Assembly: GCA_964034945.1 (NCBI GenBank)
Contig: OZ035960.1
Location: forward strand, 16,587,403-16,651,402
Origin: Chrysopilus asiliformis
Lineage: Eukaryota > Arthropoda > Insecta > Diptera > Rhagionidae
DNA length: 64,000 nucleotides
Direction of reading: 5' to 3'
Of this stretch, positions 58,812 to 64,000 are shown one piece after another (position 1 is the first letter of the stretch; every line of letters starts with the position of its first letter). The notes beneath the pieces were generated by a model. That model was not told the DNA's origin and ran no database searches. It saw only the letters and a program-made list of their open reading frames with translations. The position numbers and the translations under genes were made by a program.

Positions 58812-59625
58812 ACGAAATAAAAAATCATAACGTTATAAATTTCCTTACGTAGCAAAATTAGACTTATATTTCGTGACGTTATTTCGTTTTGTATCGATAA
58901 AAAACTTAATTTCGTTACGTTATAATGTTATTATTCCGTTACACATTGTATTGAAACTGAAAACAAAAAAACGCACTGTAATAATAGTTTATCACAAAGT
59001 AATTCAGTTCAGTTTCCATAAAAATAAATTGTATAACAAATAATAAAACTCAGCAAAAAGAAAATACAAATAAAAACGGAAAAAAATGTGATTATTAAGT
59101 TAAAAAATCAATAAAAAATACAAAAGACAAAAAATCACACAAAAGTTTTGTTCATTAAAAAAACTGTCTCCACAAAAGCGTGATTTTGATATCAAAGATA
59201 TAGAATTTTTTTATAGAATTTCGCTCTACTTCTGGAGTTACTAAAAAGAAAATCTTTTCGCTACCAAAAAACTTGCTTAGAAGATTTCCATAGAAGATTT
59301 TCCATCTCCAGAAATAGAGTGAATCTGGCCAAACCAAAATCCGATTTAGAATCAAAATACGATTAAAAACACTACTCCAATATTTTTGATTATATTTTAT
59401 GTCTGTGGGGTTATACTTGATGAACTTTTGTGGGAAATTTCACAAAAAATAATACTGAACAAAACAAGGAAATACTAATAAACAACGAAAAAACGTAATA
59501 TTTTTTTCGTTTTTCGTTATGGTAACGGAATTGAATTTCTATAACGTTCATTAAAACGTAATTTTGAAGAAAAAGCCCGAAAATCATTTCGTTATTTCGT
59601 TACGTTACGATAACGTTTCTTATCC
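58812..59625 (-). mobile_element. Diverged relative of the 6495-7454 hAT-like element
   Basis: Read on the minus strand it has GAAACGTTATCGTAACGTAA, then ATTTTCGGGCTTTTTCTTCA, in the same order as 6500-6560. The opposite end has AACGTTATAAATTTC-type sequence. The terminal CAGAGATGG is not preserved, and its interior differs in part. Confidence 0.65.
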
Positions 59626-60206
59626 GTTTTCTTTTATTATTATTTCGTTTCTTATTATATTTAAATTGGAAATCAAGAAAAGCAAAAAATTTTGTGCTAT
59701 TTTTTTTAGTAGGGGAAACTGGGGTATTCTGGACCACGGGGAATTGCGGACCAGCGTCATTTTGTTTCCCCTAGTAGTGGTTGGTAGCTGCAAATAACTG
59801 TAATCAGTTTGCCTCATGTTAAGCTAATTTTCCTAACAGTACTCGACTTGTGTATACGCACTATCACCTCGCTTCGATAGCAAATAGAAAAGTGATACTT
59901 CGAAATTTTTTTTTTCACTTTGTGTTTCGCTTAAATTTAACCACATTTTTCGAGAATCAACTCAAGTAAATATATTGATAATATTCACGGAGCCTTAAGC
60001 ATTCGACACTGACAAAAAATTTTGCATGAAGTTTGCATTGTGTTACTAATAGCTGCCATATTGTAAAAAAGAGCGTTCGGGGAATTGTGGACCACTTTTG
60101 TCGGGGAATTATGGACCACTCAATTCTTGACATTTGACAAGCAAACTTCGTGTATTTGATGCATATAAGTGTTTTTTCATGCAAAAACACAGCATTAGAT
60201 TTTCGG

Positions 60207-60592
60207 CAATCATACTAATACATATATACAAATGAGTTGGTGTCTGTCTGTCTGTTCCTCTTTCACGCAAAAACGGCTGAACCGATTGACTTCAAATTTG
60301 GCATGAGTGTCTGTGGTAGTTCTAGATCCAACATAGGCATACGGAAAAGGAGCGCGAGGGGTGGGGGGAGTAAGGGGAGGGGGTAAAGTGATTTCGAAAC
60401 TTAGTTTTCCCTCTATGTTACTCTTTCGCGGGGAAACTACTGAACCGATTGGCCTGAAATTTGGCATAGATGTTCGTCGTGGGTCCAGCCCCAACATAGA
60501 CCCATTAAAAAGTTTTTAAGTTCTTTCCGGTTTTCTTCGTATTCTAAAATTTAGACAAAAAGCTTAACCCGGCAACGACGGGTATACAAGCT
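60207..60592 (-). repeat. Dispersed repeat family R1, copy 5, full length
   Basis: On the minus strand it runs from CCCGTCGTTGCCGGGTTAAG (near 60590) to the CAGACAGACAGACACC tract and TATATATGTATTAGTATGA. The two-block interior is complete. It lies inside the pogo-like element at 59710. Confidence 0.82.
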
Positions 60593-60613
60593 AGTTTCTA
60601 AATCGGCCGTTTT

Positions 60614-60938
60614 GACATCGCCAGAGGATGTAAATGACCTTCGTGAGAAGGCTGATATGAAGCGAAAGAGATTGGAGAGAAAAGGTGATAAACCATAATC
60701 GAAAAAGCAAAAAGATCGTGTCAAATCGAAGACATCACAGAAGAAACAACCATCTTCAACCTATTGTGAGGTGGAAGAATACATAGATTTCTGCATAATT
60801 TGTAAGAAAAATATGCCAAAAAAAATGAACCCATCCATCCATACCATCCATTGCAACGTGTGCGATCGAGCTGTTCACTTGGGATGCTCCGGAATGACTG
60901 CAAGTTACTGGACTTGCGAACATTGCGTTTCGGACTGA
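60614..60938 (+). pseudogene. C-terminal transposase remnant ending in a PHD finger
   Basis: The frame from 60614 reads TSPEDVNDLREKADMKRKRL then meets TAA at 60696. In the same frame it continues SKKQKDRVKSKTSQKKQPSS and a C4HC3 pattern: DFCIIC, IHCNVCDRAVHLGC, then YWTCEHC, ending VSD and TGA at 60936-60938. Spacing and the Trp two residues before the final Cys pair fit a PHD finger. PHD fingers at the end of pogo-type transposases are known to me from insect proteins of that group. The host element and the stop at 60696 make this a decayed transposase end rather than a host gene. Confidence 0.75.
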
Positions 60939-61474
60939 TTTTCATTGCAATTTTTCACTTCATTTCACTTTGTCTGTTATATAATAAATATATGAATCAA
61001 AAAAAAAAGTTTGTCTATCACATTTTTCCATTTTTAATCGATTTACAAAGTGGTCCACAATACCCCGAGATTTTTCAAAATCGCAAAAACGCCATTTTTG
61101 CGCCAACTGATAAAACTTGTATAATTTAATACAATTTGACCGAACTGCTGTGACCCAAAGAGAGGTTATTTATCGTACTACAAATTCAAGCTCTGAAATT
61201 TTCAGAAAAAGTTATTTTTTTGCGATTTTTTAGCCAAAATGAAAAAGCGGTCCAGAATACCCCACCTTCCCCTACGTAATTTTGAATTTTGTGCAATGTC
61301 AAAATAAATATTTATCTAAAAATTATCTAGATAATTTGGCTTTTTATCTTATCTTATCTATTATCTTTCATATTTTCATTATCTATTATCTTATCTAGAT
61401 AAACATTACGAGCATTTATCTTTATCTTTATCTAGATAAAAAAATAATTATCTGGCCCCAACACTGCTCATGTC

Positions 61475-61890
61475 CAACGCTCAAAGTCTTGAAAACTACT
61501 ATGCAAAGTACTTTGGGCCAAGCATTTTCAAAGTCGTTTCTAAAAACACTTTTAATTCACTCTTTTTACTGAATTTGAAGATGTGATTCGTACCAAACGC
61601 TTATTATTATTAATTAACTTACATGTTTCGAATAAAAAAATATAAAAATGTGCTTTTGAAAGCGCAGTTTCAAGGTGCTTTCGCTTAAAGTATTTTGAAA
61701 TTTTCGACAGGGTAATTATTGGGATTTTAATTAATTAAAAATCAATTTTGATTTCAAAAGCCTTCGATATTTATCCAACATCAACTTGAATTTCTTGTGA
61801 AAAGGTTTTTTTTTCTAAATATTAAACTAATTTTTTTTTTGAATGCCTGGATAACAATTTTCCATACTGAAATTTTGAAACCAGAACAAA
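61475..61890. other. Nothing recognised
   Basis: It resumes the sequence interrupted by the hAT-like insertions. AAAGTACTTTG-like words also occur at 58175-58195 on the other side of the cluster. Confidence 0.4.
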
Positions 61891-61895
61891 TATTA

Positions 61896-62328
61896 GGGCT
61901 ATTTACTCTTTATCGTAGTTGATCGTAAACTCGTAGAATCGTAAATAAAATCGTAGTTTTTTGACAGTTCTCTATACAAATTTTTTTACGACGAAAACTA
62001 CAATCTACCACACCCGAAGGTATGGTAAAATCGTAGTTTTTGTCGTACTTCTAATAAAGTGAGGTTAAGGCATGTTTTGTGACATGTCAACTTGGTGCCA
62101 ACTCTAAAATGGACATTGGAAAAGCAAGTAAATTAAAGTATTTATATGATTTAGTATAAATTAAGAGTTAAAAAAATTTAGGTAAAGAAAATAAATAAAA
62201 AAATCAAAAATTTATGACAAAACCAACAACCTCTAGTAAAGCGCTGCTCATGCTTCGTTGTACTTTTCCATCGTAGATGTACAGTACAATCTACGATTTT
62301 ACTATCTACGATCAAGAGTGAATTGCCC
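61896..62328. repeat. Foldback MITE with GGGC ends
   Basis: GGGCTATTTACTCTTTATCG at the left faces CGATCAAGAGTGAATTGCCC at the right, and ATCGTAG words recur in both arms. TATTA flanks both sides (61891-61895, 62329-62333), a possible 5-bp duplication. Confidence 0.78.
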
Positions 62329-62333
62329 TATTA

Positions 62334-64000
62334 TATATTCTTCTGGAAATACTCGTATCTTTATTTTTTTTATACCGATTTGTGATTTGAATGTTTGCAA
62401 ACATCCATGATTAACTTTTTAAACATGCTGTTGGAAATGCTTTCATCAACCCAGATCACACCTGATGATCAGCCTTGAATCCTCAAAGCTTTTTTTTGTT
62501 TACACAGAATCGGAATGGATAAGAAAAATAGAAAAAAATAGCAAAGGAAACCGGACTCTCTGAACAGGATAATTCAATTTTGTATTATTCAACAATGTTT
62601 TCCGTTTTTCTCGACGTTTCTAGGCCACTGTCACCCACATCACATCCCGTTTTGCCTCGGCCCCACATTTTTCTAGTCTTCTCAACGTACATAAACACAA
62701 AAAAAACCAACAAATGTTAGGACAAAGAATGAAAATTTCTTTCCCATTGTTTTTACCTGTAGGGCGTAAAAATGAGAGAAAAATTGCTTTTTTTTAGAGG
62801 TTTTCCCCCCTTTATTTGTTACCCACACATGGTGGTATTGGTAAACGTTGATATGAATTCAACCTTCAAGCCGACGACACATTGATGGAGGGTGTAGAAC
62901 TAATTCAAGGTTATGCTGAGGATACCCTTTATAACACCCCTTGCGACTTCAAACAGGTGATATATCACCGAATGTATAAATTTTATTTTGTTTAGCATAA
63001 GAGCAGCTGGAATGATACCAAACACATCCAGATGAATACATCGATGGTGGAAGCTTAATACTGGGTGAGGTGAATACAAAAAAAAATGAAATGGAGGCTG
63101 GTTTGTATCGTTACTCAACATTATTATATATTTCGTTATGCATCTCGCTGGGTTATCGAATTAAGTCTCTTCCCAGCATGTACCTAGTATTGTGTCATAT
63201 AAGGAAATGAGCAGCCTGTCATGTGTGTAAGCTTTTGCCAAAGGCGAAATTTATTTATAGATTTTTATTTTATTTATTTATATAATTTTTGCATTATCCT
63301 GAAACTCTGATAGCATCAGAATTAAGGATTCAAACCAAAAAAAAATATTTGTTTGCACTTAACGGTAATTGAAATTTAATTATAAATAAACTGAAATATA
63401 TCGGATAATTTATTATAATGCACGAACTTTCATTATCGCTAAAGTGACCATAGTTTAGAGTCAATCCGGGATAAGACGAACGGGTGGTGTGGCTGAAATG
63501 GAACTCCAACGAAACAAAAAAAAATTTAGATAGAAGGCTTTGTTTGGACGAATAGCAAGCATCAAAAATTACGAAATATGCGCCGCCGGCAACATTTTTA
63601 AACAGAATGCGGCGCAAAGACTGAAATTACGAACTGCACAAACCCAAGCGATTATGAACTTTGTTTTTCGCGCTCATTACGTTCCATAAATAATGGTAAC
63701 GGAACTTTTTAAAAATAACAATAAGCACAATAGCGCCGCGGGCGAAATATTTTGAAATACGTGGCCCATTTGTCAAATATCGTTAAAAAAAATGCACCCC
63801 AAGTAAAAAAATGTGATTTTCAGCAACCTCCAGTCAAAGTAGAGTATTTTTCACTAAATCATTTGATAAATTGTAACACTAAATTGAAAAATCAGGGACA
63901 AAGTTTAATTTCAGGCACGCCGCATTGAAATTTTAACTCATGTATCCTAAGAAAAAGGCCACATAGCTAAGCGAAACCACACTCCGTAACGCAATAGCCT
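62334..64000. other. Unassigned; may hold the missing 5' end of the receptor gene
   Basis: The minus-strand frames at 62900-63121 and 63330-63617 have no domain. No signal peptide exon with fitting donor was recognised. Sequence at 62620-62680 is more GC-balanced. Confidence 0.35.

Larger units (their letters stand above)
59710..61274 (+). mobile_element. pogo/Tigger-like element with PHD-finger remnant
   Basis: TA then GGGGAAACTGGGGTATTCTG at the left, mirrored by CAGAATACCCCACCTTCCCC then TA at the right. GGGGAATTGTGGACCA and its complement recur inside (59738, 60081, 60102, 61050). A coding remnant near the right end (60614-60938) is the only protein trace. An R1 copy is inserted at 60207-60592. 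It belongs structurally with 14104 and 29467. Confidence 0.85.
58436..61466. mobile_element. 3-kb hAT-like element with TATCTAGATAA subterminal repeats
   Basis: The ends are CAGTGTTGGGG and CCCCAACACTG, with the 8-bp duplication CTCATGTC at 58428-58435 and 61467-61474. Inside each end (58447-58580 and 61300-61450) TTATCTAGATAA and shortened forms are repeated many times. The hAT element has no transposase. Its interior is filled by other insertions (58672, 58812, 59710, 60207). Confidence 0.88.

Noticed and set aside
62900..63121. Candidate signal-peptide exon for the receptor
   Set aside because: No N-terminal hydrophobic core after a good start and no donor in a phase compatible with the 57297-57414 exon could be supported.

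Overview
The window looks like AT-rich, intron-rich insect nuclear DNA, probably from a fly (Diptera). The reasons are spliced coding exons with GT-AG borders, a receptor recognisable as the insect relative of vertebrate GPR158/GPR179 (Drosophila CG31760), and a dense mix of animal DNA transposons. Nothing bacterial or viral was seen, and no RNA gene was found. The species cannot be named from the sequence alone. One host gene dominates. On the minus strand, from about 57414 down to 17197, I could splice eleven coding exons by eye. All splice phases agree and together they give 717 codons, stop included, from the first usable ATG. They encode an orphan class C G-protein coupled receptor: an extracellular Cache-like module (57297-57414, 46165-46381, 39111-39471), a Cys-rich EGF-like module (38692-38981), seven membrane helices (38374-38527 through 22070-22319), a coiled-coil-like cytoplasmic segment (22070-22319 into 19513-19757) and a low-complexity tail (17197-17446). 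The tail exon has an in-frame TGA followed by C, then 65 more open codons ending in TAA-TAA. This makes it a candidate for stop-codon readthrough or alternative splicing. The signal-peptide exon upstream of 57414 was not recognised. A second possible host feature is a 39-codon first exon on the minus strand at 2267-2384 whose gene would run off the left edge. Almost everything else is mobile DNA, mostly inside the receptor's long introns. It includes: DD41D-type Tc1/mariner copies (1843-2134, 20533-21849, 32115-33180, 55725-56287); pogo/Tigger-like elements with TA target duplications (14104-15073, 29467-30346, 59710-61274), the last keeping a PHD-finger coding remnant; hAT-like elements with 8-bp duplications (6495-7454, 58231-58427, 58436-61466); PIF/Harbinger-like MITEs with TAA or TTA duplications (8203-8450, 8454-8828, 21250-21597, 37085-37922, 43973-44121); piggyBac-like MITEs at TTAA (9751, 15428, 23741, 28420, 41155); and several foldback elements and dispersed repeats of unknown class. 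The most unusual structures are a 1-kb inverted-repeat element packed with a GGA-N5-TCC motif (10137-11194), two cases where neighbouring elements share a target duplication so that three copies of the target remain (8200-8831 and 58223-61474), and a four-level nest of insertions at 43243-45420. Layout: 1-17190 is repeat-rich flank downstream of the receptor; 17197-57414 is the receptor gene, introns filled with elements; 57415-64000 is a nested transposon cluster and unassigned sequence upstream.
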